64,000 nucleotides of DNA from Fen-1308 sp035319125 (GCA_035319125.1 DATHDG010000028.1:1-64000); one strand, 5' to 3'; shown: positions 25,698-35,284, counted from the stretch's first letter. Made by a program: numbers and translations. The notes: generated by a model not told the origin, from the letters alone.

Positions 25698-26960
25698 TTA
25701 CTTGTTCATCATTTCGAGGAATTCTTTATTGCTCTTGGTGCCCTTGAGTTTGCTGAGCAGGAACTCCATGCTCTCAACAGTGCTTAGGGGGTTCAACACC
25801 TTTCTAAGTATCCACATCTTGTTCAGCTGATCAGAATCAACCAGAAGTTCCTCTTTACGTGTGCCGGAAGCATTTATATCTATACTTGGGAATATTCTCT
25901 TATCCACCAGTTTGCGGTCTAGATGAAGCTCCATGTTACCGGTACCCTTGAATTCCTCAAAAATCACGTCGTCCATTCTGCTGCCGGTATCTACAAGAGA
26001 CGTGGCCATAATGGTAAGGCTGCCTCCTTCCTCAATGTTTCGAGCAGTGCCAAAAAACCTTTTCGGTCTTTGCAGGGCATTGGCATCGAGACCGCCCGAG
26101 AGGACTTTGCCGCTGGCAGGTGTTATTGCGTTATAGGCTCTGGCAAGCCTGGTGATGCTGTCCAGAAGAATCACTACATCCCGTTTCTCTTCAACGAGCC
26201 TCTTTGCTCTGTCTATGACCATCTCCGATACCTGGCAATGCCTTTGCGGTGGTTCATCGAATGTTGAACTAATGATTTCGGCTGTGCTTACCTGTCTTTT
26301 CCAGTCTGTAACCTCTTCAGGTCTCTCATCGATCAGGAGAATGATGAGATGTATCTCAGGGTGATTCTTCTTGATGGCTTTCGCTATCGATTGCAAAAGC
26401 ATTGTCTTTCCAGTGCGCGGCGCGGCAACAACCAGTCCGCGCTGACCTTTGCCTATCGGAGTGATGAGGTCCATTACCCTCATCGAGAAATCGTTCGGCA
26501 AATATTCTAAATTTATTTTTTCGGTTGGATAATATGGGGTCAGATTGTCAAACAGCGGGCGGCTTATATTCTCCTCAGGCGATTCAGTGTTGATGGTCTC
26601 AACCTTAAGTAACGCAAAATAGCGTTCACTTTCCTTGGGTGGCCTTATCTGACCAGAAACATAATCTCCAGTCCTCAGCGCAAACCTTCTGATCTGAGAG
26701 GGCGAAACGTAAATGTCGTCCGGGGAGGGCAGGTAGCTGTAATCTGGTGAGCGCAGGAATCCGAACCCGTCCGGCAATATTTCAAGCACGCCGGATCCGT
26801 AAACGTTTCCAGCTTTTTCCGACTGCGCCTGGAGGATGGCAAAGATCAGTTCCTGCTTTCTCAGACCACCCGCACCGTCCACATTGAGCTCTTTGGCAAT
26901 GGCCGTCAGGCTATCCACGCTCTTCTGTTTCAATTCGGAAATTGAAATATAGTTTTCCAT
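25698..26960 (-). CDS. rho: Transcription termination factor Rho
   Basis: The 420-residue protein has a Rho N-terminal SAP-like domain (ISELKQKSVDSLTAIAKEL), the cold-shock RNA-binding domain (GSGVLEILPDGFGFLRSPDYSY, then DIYVSPSQIRRF) and the RecA-type ATPase (APRTGKTMLL Walker A, VILLDSITRLARAYN Walker B, and the Q/R loops). It is a hexameric RNA helicase that ends transcription. The ATG at 26960 is preferred over an upstream in-frame start at 27011, as the added residues are not Rho-like and GAGGAAG precedes 26960. A promoter 150 nt upstream implies a long leader. Confidence 0.95.
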   Translation of the reverse strand: MENYISISELKQKSVDSLTAIAKELNVDGAGGLRKQELIFAILQAQSEKAGNVYGSGVLEILPDGFGFLRSPDYSYLPSPDDIYVSPSQIRRFALRTGDYVSGQIRPPKESERYFALLKVETINTESPEENISRPLFDNLTPYYPTEKINLEYLPNDFSMRVMDLITPIGKGQRGLVVAAPRTGKTMLLQSIAKAIKKNHPEIHLIILLIDERPEEVTDWKRQVSTAEIISSTFDEPPQRHCQVSEMVIDRAKRLVEEKRDVVILLDSITRLARAYNAITPASGKVLSGGLDANALQRPKRFFGTARNIEEGGSLTIMATSLVDTGSRMDDVIFEEFKGTGNMELHLDRKLVDKRIFPSIDINASGTRKEELLVDSDQLNKMWILRKVLNPLSTVESMEFLLSKLKGTKSNKEFLEMMNK

Positions 26961-27115
26961 TCGTTTCTTCCTCTCTCGATGTGTGTTGGGCGGTGTCGCT
27001 GATCGTTGCACGTTAGGGCCTGCGGATTTTTCCTTAAGTTAAATAGATAGCCTGTCGGTAATATTAATGATTATGATTTAACCCTGCAAAGGGGGGAATC
27101 ACTGAATTCATCAAT

Positions 27116-27144
27116 AGCATACACCATGTCCGAACCTTTGTCAA
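27116..27144 (-). promoter_or_regulatory. Promoter of rho with long leader
   Basis: On the minus strand TTGACA (27139-27144) and TATGCT (27116-27121) are 17 bases apart, just past the end of the receiver gene. The predicted leader to the rho ATG is about 150 nt. Rho leaders are known sites of autoregulation in other bacteria. Confidence 0.5.
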
Positions 27145-27161
27145 CAGCATAAGCAAGCATA

Positions 27162-27725
27162 TCAGGACCCATATTCCTTCTCCAGTTTTCTTACTATCTG
27201 GTCAATTTCTTCATCCGGGAAGTCACTAATGAGGATCCTGCCATTTGCGTCATATTCCAGCTGAGTGATCCCTGGGAATTCCTTTTCAATCAGCTTCAGG
27301 TTGAGCGCCTGTTTTTTTACTGTTTCCAGCAGGCGGCTATTTTCTTCCTCCAGGTCGAATTTCTCGATAGCGGTTTTGACGGCGAATCGCAGCTCAAAAT
27401 CGTCCCAGGGCTTTGTGAAGAAGCGATAGATCTCACCCTTGTTTATAGCTTTGACGGCAGAGGCAAGGCTTGCATGTCCTGTAAGCATTATCCTGATAAC
27501 CCTTGGGAAATTGCTGCTCACTTTTGCCAGAAAGTCAGCTCCCGACATGCCGGGCATCATCTCATCGCTGATAACAACTTTCATTTTTATTGCAGATAAC
27601 AAGCGCATACCGTCCTCTGCGTTCTGGGCTATATGGACGTCATATGGGTCGTCCATGAACGCTCTTTTGATAGATTCAAGCACGCTCTTTTCATCATCGA
27701 CGATAAGTATGTTGCTTGTTTGCAT
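27162..27725 (-). CDS. Response regulator, REC plus short C-terminal domain
   Basis: The 187-residue protein has a complete receiver domain (DDE near residue 10, phospho-acceptor D54 in VISDEMMPGM, Lys in FTKPWDDFEL) and a ~45-residue tail (LKLIEKEFPGITQLEYDANG...). I do not recognise this tail as DNA-binding. It is the last gene of the nine-gene signalling operon, 12 bp after the PilB-type ATPase. GAGGAGG precedes the ATG. A role as a protein-binding output or phosphate sink for the upstream kinases is inferred. Confidence 0.85.
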   Translation of the reverse strand: MQTSNILIVDDEKSVLESIKRAFMDDPYDVHIAQNAEDGMRLLSAIKMKVVISDEMMPGMSGADFLAKVSSNFPRVIRIMLTGHASLASAVKAINKGEIYRFFTKPWDDFELRFAVKTAIEKFDLEEENSRLLETVKKQALNLKLIEKEFPGITQLEYDANGRILISDFPDEEIDQIVRKLEKEYGS

Positions 27726-27737
27726 ATGAAGCCTCCT

Positions 27738-30170
27738 CTAAGCTTTATTTGTAGTACCTTTCCGGGTGCCGCAAGAAGGACACGTGATCCAGTCCGTTTC
27801 GAGTGGAGACTTGCAGTTATGACAAAGATTCTGCCTGAAGACTCCACAATAGGGACAAAAGAGAAATTTTTGATCTATAAGCATTCCACAGCCCTCACAG
27901 GGTCGTTCGTGCCGAGCAGGCGGGCCTATTACCCTCACTAGTTCATCAAGCGTTGTAATGCCGAGCCGTACTTTTTCCAGACCATCCTCCAGTAGCGTTC
28001 TCATACCGCCTGTCCGAGCCAAACTTCTGATTTCAGACTCCCTGTAACTTGAGCTGACAAGTTCTCTAAACTCTTCGTTCATGATAAATATCTCAAATAT
28101 GCCTATCCGTCCCAGATAACCGGTATTGTTGCAATGCGTGCATCCTTTGCCGGCCGCTGCCTCGTCAAATGTTATCCGCGGTATTGTCAGCATATCAATT
28201 AGAGCTGCATCGGGCCTCACGCTGGTCTTGCAATGCGGGCAGATCCTTCTTACGAGACGCTGAGCAATGATGCCTTCGATAGCAGAGGCTATAAGGTATG
28301 GCTTTATTCCAATATCCATTAGCCGGGTCAGCGAAGCCACTGTATTGTTCGTGTGCAGGCTTGTCAGCACCATGTGGCCTGTGAGGGCGGCTTTGAACGC
28401 AACATCCGCAGTCTCGCTGTCACGGATTTCACCCACCAGGATCACATCCGGATCCTGACGCAGCGTTGAACGCAACACAGATGCGAACGAAAGGCCGACA
28501 CGCTCACGCACATAAATCTGACTCGCCTCCTCGAGGAAGTATTCGACAGGATCTTCTATTGTCTCATAATTCTTGGTAGAACTAAGCATTTCATGCAGGA
28601 TCGAATATAGCGTCGTAGTCTTTCCACTCCCGGTAGGTCCGGTTGATATGACAATACCCTGGGGTTTCTTGATAAGGAGCTGCAATTTCTTGAGGTCGTC
28701 GTCAAGCATGCCAAGTTCAGATACCTGCTTCAGGGCCGCTCCCTTGTCGAGTATTCTCATAACTATCTTTTCCCCGCTTATCGTAGGCATGGACGAAACC
28801 CTTACGTCCACAAGCCTGGTACCGGTCTTCATTGTAATCCTGCCGTCCTGTGGTTTTCTGCGCTCGGATATGTCCATTTTAGACAGGATCTTAACGCGAG
28901 AAACAGTTGCTGCATGAAGGTGAGAAGGTATTTTGATCTTGGTATGAAGCATACCGTCAATCCGATAGCGCACAATAGTATACTTGGTTTTGGGTTCGAT
29001 ATGGATATCGCTTGCCTTATATCGAAGCGCTTCCATTATGATAGCATTGACTATTCTTATTATTGGCGGAACACCTGAAGAATTCAGGAGTTCATGCGTG
29101 CTCACTTCTGTTTCGTCATCTTCGATTACTACATCTATCTCTTCGAAGGGATCCCAAACATCCGACTCAGCGGCATAATCTGCTGCGGTCTGCGAAGATT
29201 CATCTCCATAAATAGTTTTTATCTTTGAGAGTATTGCTGAGGATTTGGCCACGGCAGGGATGACCTTGAATCCGGTCATCATGGCGATATTGTCTATCTT
29301 GAGAATATCTGACGGGTCAGCCATGGCAACATGCAGTTGTCTGCCTTCCAGTCTCAGAGGCAGAAGGCGATTTTTTTCGCACAGCTCCCTCGGCAGAAAC
29401 CTCACTATCATGGGATTGATCTGCATTTCATCCAGATCCACATACGCAAGGTTTTGGTGTTTCTGAAGCGCTTCGACGATATGGGATTCTGTCGCGAAGC
29501 CAAGCCGCACAACAGTATCTCCGATGAATTCATCCTTATTGGCCTCCCTTATGGCTCTCGTTAGCTGATCGGATGAAATTCGCCCGCTTTTTATCAATAT
29601 CGAACCGAGAATCCCGCGATACTCGTCAAACAAATTAGAGTAGTTCTTGATCTTCAAATGCTGGTCTCTTGCAATGTCTTTCAGCTTCCTGTTTTCCTGA
29701 AGCAGAGTGTATTGCTGAAGAGCAAGGCTGACCGTCAATCGCAAGTCGTCATCATTCCATGGTTTTGTTATGAACTTATAAACAGCCCCCTCATTAACTG
29801 CACCCATGACTGAACTGACATCAGCATGACCGGTGAGCATGATTCTAATGGTATGAGGCCAACATAACTTGATTTGCTTCAGAAGTTCAGCTCCCGTCAT
29901 TCCAGGCATACGATGATCGGATATGACCAGATGAACTTTCTCATTTTCCATTACAGCTAACGCGTCTTTGGCCGAAGTGGCTATGTGTATCTCGTAATTT
30001 TCTTCTGTGAAGATGCGCTTCAGAGCATTAAGGACAGATACCTCGTCATCGACGAATAGCAGCGTGAACCGGCCGGCTGCTACCTCCGCTGACTCTTCGC
30101 TGTTTGCTTGATTGCCTGCATCGCGAGTTGCTTTGCAGCTCGATCTAAAGATATCAGCGTATTTAGACAC
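27738..30170 (-). CDS. REC-fused PilB/GspE-type assembly ATPase with extra zinc ribbons
   Basis: This 810-residue protein has four parts. Residues about 35-150 are a receiver domain with D85 in VISDHRMPG. Residues about 185-310 are an MshEN/GspE N-terminal domain (a fold that binds cyclic-di-GMP in some members). Next comes the type II secretion/type IV pilus ATPase, with Walker A STGPTGSGKTT (about 510), Asp box, VILVGEIRDSETADVAF (Walker B) and LTSLHTN, then the usual tetracysteine CPHC...CTHC. The C-terminal ~55 residues add two more CxxC pairs (CEGCG...CPYCG, CHNC...CPSCG). It should power pilus extension or secretion from the cytoplasm. Fusion to a receiver makes direct phosphorelay control likely. 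Confidence 0.88.
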   Translation of the reverse strand: MSKYADIFRSSCKATRDAGNQANSEESAEVAAGRFTLLFVDDEVSVLNALKRIFTEENYEIHIATSAKDALAVMENEKVHLVISDHRMPGMTGAELLKQIKLCWPHTIRIMLTGHADVSSVMGAVNEGAVYKFITKPWNDDDLRLTVSLALQQYTLLQENRKLKDIARDQHLKIKNYSNLFDEYRGILGSILIKSGRISSDQLTRAIREANKDEFIGDTVVRLGFATESHIVEALQKHQNLAYVDLDEMQINPMIVRFLPRELCEKNRLLPLRLEGRQLHVAMADPSDILKIDNIAMMTGFKVIPAVAKSSAILSKIKTIYGDESSQTAADYAAESDVWDPFEEIDVVIEDDETEVSTHELLNSSGVPPIIRIVNAIIMEALRYKASDIHIEPKTKYTIVRYRIDGMLHTKIKIPSHLHAATVSRVKILSKMDISERRKPQDGRITMKTGTRLVDVRVSSMPTISGEKIVMRILDKGAALKQVSELGMLDDDLKKLQLLIKKPQGIVISTGPTGSGKTTTLYSILHEMLSSTKNYETIEDPVEYFLEEASQIYVRERVGLSFASVLRSTLRQDPDVILVGEIRDSETADVAFKAALTGHMVLTSLHTNNTVASLTRLMDIGIKPYLIASAIEGIIAQRLVRRICPHCKTSVRPDAALIDMLTIPRITFDEAAAGKGCTHCNNTGYLGRIGIFEIFIMNEEFRELVSSSYRESEIRSLARTGGMRTLLEDGLEKVRLGITTLDELVRVIGPPARHERPCEGCGMLIDQKFLFCPYCGVFRQNLCHNCKSPLETDWITCPSCGTRKGTTNKA

Positions 30171-30203
30171 GTGTCAGATCCATAATCAAATATTGAGACA
30201 TAA

Positions 30204-31541
30204 TTATCGCGATTGTCCTGAAGGGAATGATAGCAATAATGCTGTTCCTTTCCCCTCCTCGCTGTTTACCTCTATGTCGCCGCCGATAGCAGAAATAATT
30301 TCATAAGATACTGTCAGCCCCAATCCCATTCCTCTCCCGATTTCTCTTGTGGTAAAAAATGGCTCAAATATTCGGCTTCGAATATCTTCCGGTATCCCGC
30401 AGCCATTATCAGCAATAGTCACAATGATGTTATTTCCAACCAACTCTGTGGAAAGGGAGATTTCCAGGCTTTTTTCGCGCGACTCTAAGGCATTGAGGAG
30501 TATGTTGAGAAAGGCAAGACCGATGTCGGCCGGATTGGCTTCAATCTTTGGAATATCGCTGTATTTTTTGATAATGCTGACCGATCTGTCAGCTATTCTG
30601 CTGTACAGTACATTCAATGCCTTATCAAGCTCTGAGGAAAGGTCTACCACCATAAGCATTGAATCGTCTACATGTGCAAAATCTTTGAGGTTTGCAACTA
30701 TATCCTTTATTCTTCGGATCCCCTGAGTGCTTTGCGTGACTAGGTAAGGCGTATCTTTCAGGATGAAGTCTATCTTAAATTGCTCATATAGGTTGTTAGT
30801 TTCCGGAGATCTTCCTGCCTCATGTGAATGGTAATAAGAGACCATTTTGCCAAGGTTGTTAATATATTTAGCCAATGTGTTGAGATTACTGGATACGAAC
30901 CCGGCCGGATTGTTTATCTCATGAGCCATCCCGGCTGCCAGCCGTCCAATAGATGAAAGCTTCTCCTGTTTAACAATACGCGAAAAGATTCGCTTGAGCT
31001 CTTCCGTTTTTTCTTCAACCCTGGACTGCAATGTTTCAGAAAGCTCTCTGTACTTTTTTTCCGATACAGAAAGCCTGCGGTTTGTTTCCATCAATTCTTC
31101 GAAGGAGCGTTCCACAACATCTCCATGTATTTCGGTGGTCATTATGCATCTGGAATTGGAGCGCATCACCAAATCCAGCGCCGCCGAGACGATGCCAATC
31201 CCCATTACCAAAGACTCATCTTTTGATGATCCGGTCATGCTGATGAAAATATTTCCTATTGTTTCGCCTTCATGCATGAGAGGAGTGCTCCGACAGCATG
31301 TGCCATTTGCCTTGCCCTCCTGTATGTCGTTGACTATCGATGTTTTGCTTGCATTGATGTCTGACCCCGAGCAAGCGGTCCATAAGACCTGGCCATTTTC
31401 ATCAGATATCGCAGCGACATCGGCTCCGGCCTCGACAAGCTTGGTCAAGAGCGGAGTAACGTCTGCCGAACTAAGAAGATCGCCCAGTCTGAGCTCGCGA
31501 CCTACAGTCTTATCTGTTGCCCTTGATATATCCGCTCTCAT
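30204..31541 (-). CDS. Sensor histidine kinase with N-terminal GAF/PocR-like sensor
   Basis: The 445-residue soluble kinase has an N-terminal sensory part (about 15-140, LLTKLVEAGADVAAISDENG) that resembles GAF/PocR-type ligand-binding domains. Next come a coiled coil and the HisKA box GMAHEINNPAGFVSSNLN (phosphorylated His), then HATPase motifs NILLNALES (N), DNGCGIPEDI (G1), FEPFFTT (F) and GMGLGLTV (G2). No membrane helix is seen, so it senses a cytoplasmic cue. It starts 2 bp after the MglA-like GTPase stop and probably phosphorylates one or more receivers of this operon. Confidence 0.88.
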   Translation of the reverse strand: MRADISRATDKTVGRELRLGDLLSSADVTPLLTKLVEAGADVAAISDENGQVLWTACSGSDINASKTSIVNDIQEGKANGTCCRSTPLMHEGETIGNIFISMTGSSKDESLVMGIGIVSAALDLVMRSNSRCIMTTEIHGDVVERSFEELMETNRRLSVSEKKYRELSETLQSRVEEKTEELKRIFSRIVKQEKLSSIGRLAAGMAHEINNPAGFVSSNLNTLAKYINNLGKMVSYYHSHEAGRSPETNNLYEQFKIDFILKDTPYLVTQSTQGIRRIKDIVANLKDFAHVDDSMLMVVDLSSELDKALNVLYSRIADRSVSIIKKYSDIPKIEANPADIGLAFLNILLNALESREKSLEISLSTELVGNNIIVTIADNGCGIPEDIRSRIFEPFFTTREIGRGMGLGLTVSYEIISAIGGDIEVNSEEGKGTALLLSFPSGQSR

Positions 31542-31543
31542 GG

Positions 31544-32212
31544 TCAGTTGCCGGTTGAAGTAGTGCTTTGGCGGAGCAGCCGACCTGTGAAGTCCTCCCG
31601 CGACAGACCGTGTATGGAATTCAGACCAAGGCGATCATTTACAGCGTCATACGTCTGCTCCGAGAGCATGCGGAATGTTTTCATGACCCCCTTGCCGTAA
31701 AGTGCAGAAGCCATAATCACCGGCAGGCCGGTATTGCCCCATGACTTGCAGACTTCGTCTTCAGGGATTATATCGGGGAGATCCCTTTTATTGAATTGGA
31801 TCACAAGCGGCATTTTTTCGATATCGAGACCGACAAAGGCAAGATTATTTTCAAGATTATCGAAACTCTCGGCGTTATTTTGCATCTCAGACAGACGAGA
31901 ATCAGCTATGAACGCCACTCCATCAGCCCTGGTAAGCACAGCCTTGCGCGTTGCGTCATGCTTAACCTGACCGGGCACAGTGTAAACCTTCAGCTTTATT
32001 TTTAGTCCGCTGGGGCACACAATAAAAAAGGGAAGCAGATCGAAATAGATCGTTCGATCATCGGCTGTATCAAGCATCATTAGATCTCCCCGGCCTGATC
32101 TGTCGATAGAATCATGAAGACTAAGCAGGTTGGTTGTTTTCCCGGACATGGCCGGTCCGTAATATACAAGCTTGAGTACAACCTTCTTTTCCAGTTCATT
32201 GTACTCGATCAT
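31544..32212 (-). CDS. MglA-like small Ras-type GTPase
   Basis: The 222-residue GTPase shows the MglA signature throughout: P-loop YYGPAMSGKTTNL (residues 18-29), LDTADDRTIYFDLLP (switch region), YTVPGQVKHDATRK (78-90) and NKRD at 141-144. MglA proteins set cell polarity and place type IV pili and gliding motors in Myxococcus. No mglB/roadblock gene is adjacent, though the neighbouring kinase N-terminus is unassigned. Its ATG directly abuts the stop of the upstream REC-HD gene (TGAATG). A role in placing or gating the PilB-type ATPase of this operon is inferred. Confidence 0.88.
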   Translation of the reverse strand: MIEYNELEKKVVLKLVYYGPAMSGKTTNLLSLHDSIDRSGRGDLMMLDTADDRTIYFDLLPFFIVCPSGLKIKLKVYTVPGQVKHDATRKAVLTRADGVAFIADSRLSEMQNNAESFDNLENNLAFVGLDIEKMPLVIQFNKRDLPDIIPEDEVCKSWGNTGLPVIMASALYGKGVMKTFRMLSEQTYDAVNDRLGLNSIHGLSREDFTGRLLRQSTTSTGN

Positions 32213-33541
32213 TCAGGCACCTTTTTTTCTCGTGACAAATATACCGCTTTTAGAGGGATCTAAATATACTGCTCTCCTGAGCGTATCAATATTCTTGTCA
32301 TTCAGCAATGTCCCTTTGCGAAGGAGGAGAAGTCCGGTGCCACTGCTTACATCTCGTGTCAGCAGCATGCCGGGCGCAAGGTCTCTGGCCTTCAACTCTA
32401 CTTCTACTGAATCCATATTTTCTGAAATTATCGACATGAAGTCTTTCGCAGCTTTTTCCAGCAGACTGAAGAGTACAGCGTCGAATCTGGTGGCAAGTGC
32501 CGATTTTATGCGTTCGAGGCCGACTGCAGCTGTATGCAATCCGCCTTGCACTGCCCTGTCGAAGCCGTCGGCAATGGAGATTATGCGAGCCCCGATCGGG
32601 ATTTGGTCTCCTTTCAGTCCATCCGGAAAACCCTGGCCATTATACCATTCATGATGGTGACGCACTAGAATGCCTGCCTCTCTGAGGTCCTCGATACAGT
32701 CAATTGCCGCCTGGCCACGCACGGGGTGTTTTACATATTCCGTCCTCTCATCGGGCGACAGTTCGCCGATGTCTTTTATGAAGACAATATCCGGATCGCC
32801 TATCTTGCCTATATCATGAAGTTGTGCAGCGATGGCAATAGTTTCTATTTCAGACTCAGACAACCCCATTGCCGACGCCATAGTTTTTGCAATCACCGCC
32901 ACATTGTTTGAATGGTTGCGCATCGGCCTGTTTCTAAGACCTATTAGGCCAGAAAGAGAGGTTAGTACCTCTGAGACATTTCTCTTCATCTTTTCGTTAA
33001 GCTTCTGCAACTCTTTGTTCTGCTTCGTCAGGTCTATAGTATGCTGCTGAACGTAGAACTCAAGCTCTGTGCTCCATTTTTTAAGTTCCTCATTTTGCTG
33101 CTTCGTAAGCTCGGTGAGATATTTGTTTTCCTTTATCAAGCGATACATTTTGAATGCATCTTTTATAACGAGCAACAGATCATTGTCGTTCCAAGGCTTG
33201 GAGACATAGCGATATGCGCCTCCTTTGTTAATGGCGTTTATCGCTGCTTCCACATCAGCATAGCCGGTCAGAATAATGCGCACTGAGTCAGGAGAAAGAT
33301 CGCGTGTCTTTTCAAGAAATTCGGCGCCTGTCATAACAGGCATACGCTGGTCTGAGACTATCACAGGCATTTCATTATGCTTCAGGATTTCCAGACCGTC
33401 TGCACCTGAAGAAGCAGTGAATACCTCATAGTCTTCCGATAAAAAAAGCCTTTTCAATGAGCGAAGAACATTCTCCTCATCATCGACGAAAAGGATGTTG
33501 TTAGGGATTATGTTTTCTTTAGCAGCCGTTTCCATTGCCAT
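32213..33541 (-). CDS. REC-HD-GYP-like response regulator with GFP in place of GYP
   Basis: The 442-residue protein has an N-terminal receiver (D64 in IVSDQRMPVM, Lys in SKPWNDNDL), a coiled coil, and an HD-GYP-type domain: AAQLHDIGKIGD, HPVRGQAAID, VRHHHEWYNGQGFPDGL, ARIISIADGFD. The canonical GYP is GFP here and the downstream PYR-type segment is altered, so cyclic-di-GMP phosphodiesterase activity is uncertain. A further ~90-residue tail (LKARDLAPGMLLTRDV...) is typical of some HD-domain regulators. The ATG at 33541 follows GGAG and overlaps the upstream gene by 23 bp. Confidence 0.82.
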   Translation of the reverse strand: MAMETAAKENIIPNNILFVDDEENVLRSLKRLFLSEDYEVFTASSGADGLEILKHNEMPVIVSDQRMPVMTGAEFLEKTRDLSPDSVRIILTGYADVEAAINAINKGGAYRYVSKPWNDNDLLLVIKDAFKMYRLIKENKYLTELTKQQNEELKKWSTELEFYVQQHTIDLTKQNKELQKLNEKMKRNVSEVLTSLSGLIGLRNRPMRNHSNNVAVIAKTMASAMGLSESEIETIAIAAQLHDIGKIGDPDIVFIKDIGELSPDERTEYVKHPVRGQAAIDCIEDLREAGILVRHHHEWYNGQGFPDGLKGDQIPIGARIISIADGFDRAVQGGLHTAAVGLERIKSALATRFDAVLFSLLEKAAKDFMSIISENMDSVEVELKARDLAPGMLLTRDVSSGTGLLLLRKGTLLNDKNIDTLRRAVYLDPSKSGIFVTRKKGA

Positions 33542-34490
33542 CCAGCCTCTCCGAAAGACATTTAATGAAAAGGTCGACCATAGTAGGGTCAAAAGATATG
33601 CCTCTGTCTTCTATGAGAATTTTAATAGCATCATCAATGCTAAGTTTTCTGCGGTAAGGTCTGTCAGTGGTCATTGCATCGAAAGAGTCAGCGATCGCGG
33701 CTATCCGGGCCTCTATCGGTATCTCATGGCCTTGAAGCCCCAGCGGATAACCGGCTCCATTGTACCTCTCGTGGTGGTATAATGCGATGTTAATCACTGG
33801 CTCCGGCAACTGGGCTGCTTTAGCCACATCTGCGCCCCAGCGTGAATGATTCTTTATGGTCTCAAACTGCTCATCGTCAAGAAGTCCGGGCTTGTTCAGT
33901 ATGAATTCAGGGACGCCGATTTTACCGCAATCATGCAACCAGCTGCCGTATTTGATCTTGGTTTTCATATCGTCCGATAAACCCATGGCTTCGGACAGTA
34001 ACATAGCGTAGTAAGCGACGCGCTCGCAATGCCCTTTGGTCAACGGGTCTTTCAGCTCAATTGTCTGGGCCATGGCAAGAAGAGTGGATTCGTCGGAAGA
34101 CTTAATGGACTTTACTATTTTATATCTGTCCACTGAATCCAGAACTGTCTGCCTGAGATCGGCTTCGTCCCATGGTTTGGTGATAAACTTATAAACCTCG
34201 CTCCTGTTTATCGCGGCTATTGCCGAGGACAGGTCTGCATATCCAGTTACCAGGATACGTACGCTTTCCGGGGATATTGACTTGGCCCACGCGAGAAATT
34301 CTATGCCACTCATTCCCGGCATGACATTGTCTGATACGATTACTGCGACTGGAATACTTTCAATAAGCTCCATTCCATCTGGAGCGTTTGATGCCGTCAG
34401 CACATCAATCGGATCTGAGAAGAAAAGTCTCCGGTATGCATTCAGTATATTTTGCTCGTCGTCGACAAACAGAACGTGGTCTTGAGTCAT
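33519..34490 (-). CDS. REC-HD-GYP cyclic-di-GMP phosphodiesterase
   Basis: The 323-residue protein has a receiver (D54 in IVSDNVMPGM, Lys in ITKPWDEADL) followed by a complete HD-GYP domain: KGHCERVAYYA, WLHDCGKIGVPE, HHERYNGAGYPLGLQG, IAAIADSFDAMTTDRPYR. HD-GYP proteins hydrolyse cyclic-di-GMP. With a possible MshEN domain in the same operon, local control of cyclic-di-GMP near the ATPase is a sensible inference. It overlaps its upstream neighbour by 4 bp. Confidence 0.9.
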   Translation of the reverse strand: MTQDHVLFVDDEQNILNAYRRLFFSDPIDVLTASNAPDGMELIESIPVAVIVSDNVMPGMSGIEFLAWAKSISPESVRILVTGYADLSSAIAAINRSEVYKFITKPWDEADLRQTVLDSVDRYKIVKSIKSSDESTLLAMAQTIELKDPLTKGHCERVAYYAMLLSEAMGLSDDMKTKIKYGSWLHDCGKIGVPEFILNKPGLLDDEQFETIKNHSRWGADVAKAAQLPEPVINIALYHHERYNGAGYPLGLQGHEIPIEARIAAIADSFDAMTTDRPYRRKLSIDDAIKILIEDRGISFDPTMVDLFIKCLSERLDGNGNGC

Positions 34491-35284
34491 ATTTTATCTC
34501 CACGAATGAAGACTAGCATGATACCTTCTGTCTGGCCTGAATCACCCTGTATTGTTGAGCCGAACAGCCACCCTTCAATGCCGTTAACAGACATCTTCGC
34601 GGTTTTCCTGACATTGCTTTTTACATCGCTGACAAATCTTATGATATCAGGCGGCAGGGCATCTCCAATCGTTTTGCCAAGAGACATCCATTTGTCTCCA
34701 GTGTCTTCAGCCCAGGCCTGATTGCACTGTACAATGGTATCGTTACTGATCCCCATTACGGCAACGGGCAGGGAAAAAATAAGCGTCTGGCTGGCTTCCA
34801 GCATTCTGCCCTTGAGTTCCAGAAGTTTGGCATTTTCAACAAGCAGTTCTTTAAGCTCTTTGTTGACTTTGAGAAGTTCTGATGTGAGTTCGGCATTCTT
34901 CTTAAACAAATGGTATCTTTCGATGGCGTTTGTCACGGTAACCCTGAGTTCATCGTCGTTCCAGGGTTTCGGTATAAATTTATATATCTGGCCTTCATTG
35001 ATGGCCGATACAATAGAAGCCGTATCTGCATAGCCGGAAAGCACTATTCTAACCGTATCAGGCCAGCGCGTGCAGACTTCTCTGAGGAATTCTACTCCGT
35101 TCATATTGGGCATGCGGTAGTCCGAAATAACAATCTGAATATGCTCGCCTTCAAGTACGCGAAGTCCTTCGCTGGCCGATGACGCTGTCAGGACCGTATA
35201 GTCATCATCCATGAAAAGCCGTCTCAAGGAATTAAGTACATTGGACTCGTCATCTACACACAGAATCTTAATCTTTTCTTCCAT
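34487..35284 (-). CDS. REC-PAS response regulator
   Basis: This 265-residue protein has a receiver domain (D55 in IVISDYRMPN, Lys in IPKPWNDDEL), a short coiled coil (KNAELTSELLKVNKELKELL) and a PAS-like domain (about 165-265, with IFSLPVAVMGISNDTIVQCN and QAWAEDTGDK). There is no DNA-binding or enzymatic output. It may relay signals by protein contact. It directly follows the PAS kinase with no gap and overlaps the next gene. Confidence 0.85.
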   Translation of the reverse strand: MEEKIKILCVDDESNVLNSLRRLFMDDDYTVLTASSASEGLRVLEGEHIQIVISDYRMPNMNGVEFLREVCTRWPDTVRIVLSGYADTASIVSAINEGQIYKFIPKPWNDDELRVTVTNAIERYHLFKKNAELTSELLKVNKELKELLVENAKLLELKGRMLEASQTLIFSLPVAVMGISNDTIVQCNQAWAEDTGDKWMSLGKTIGDALPPDIIRFVSDVKSNVRKTAKMSVNGIEGWLFGSTIQGDSGQTEGIMLVFIRGDKI

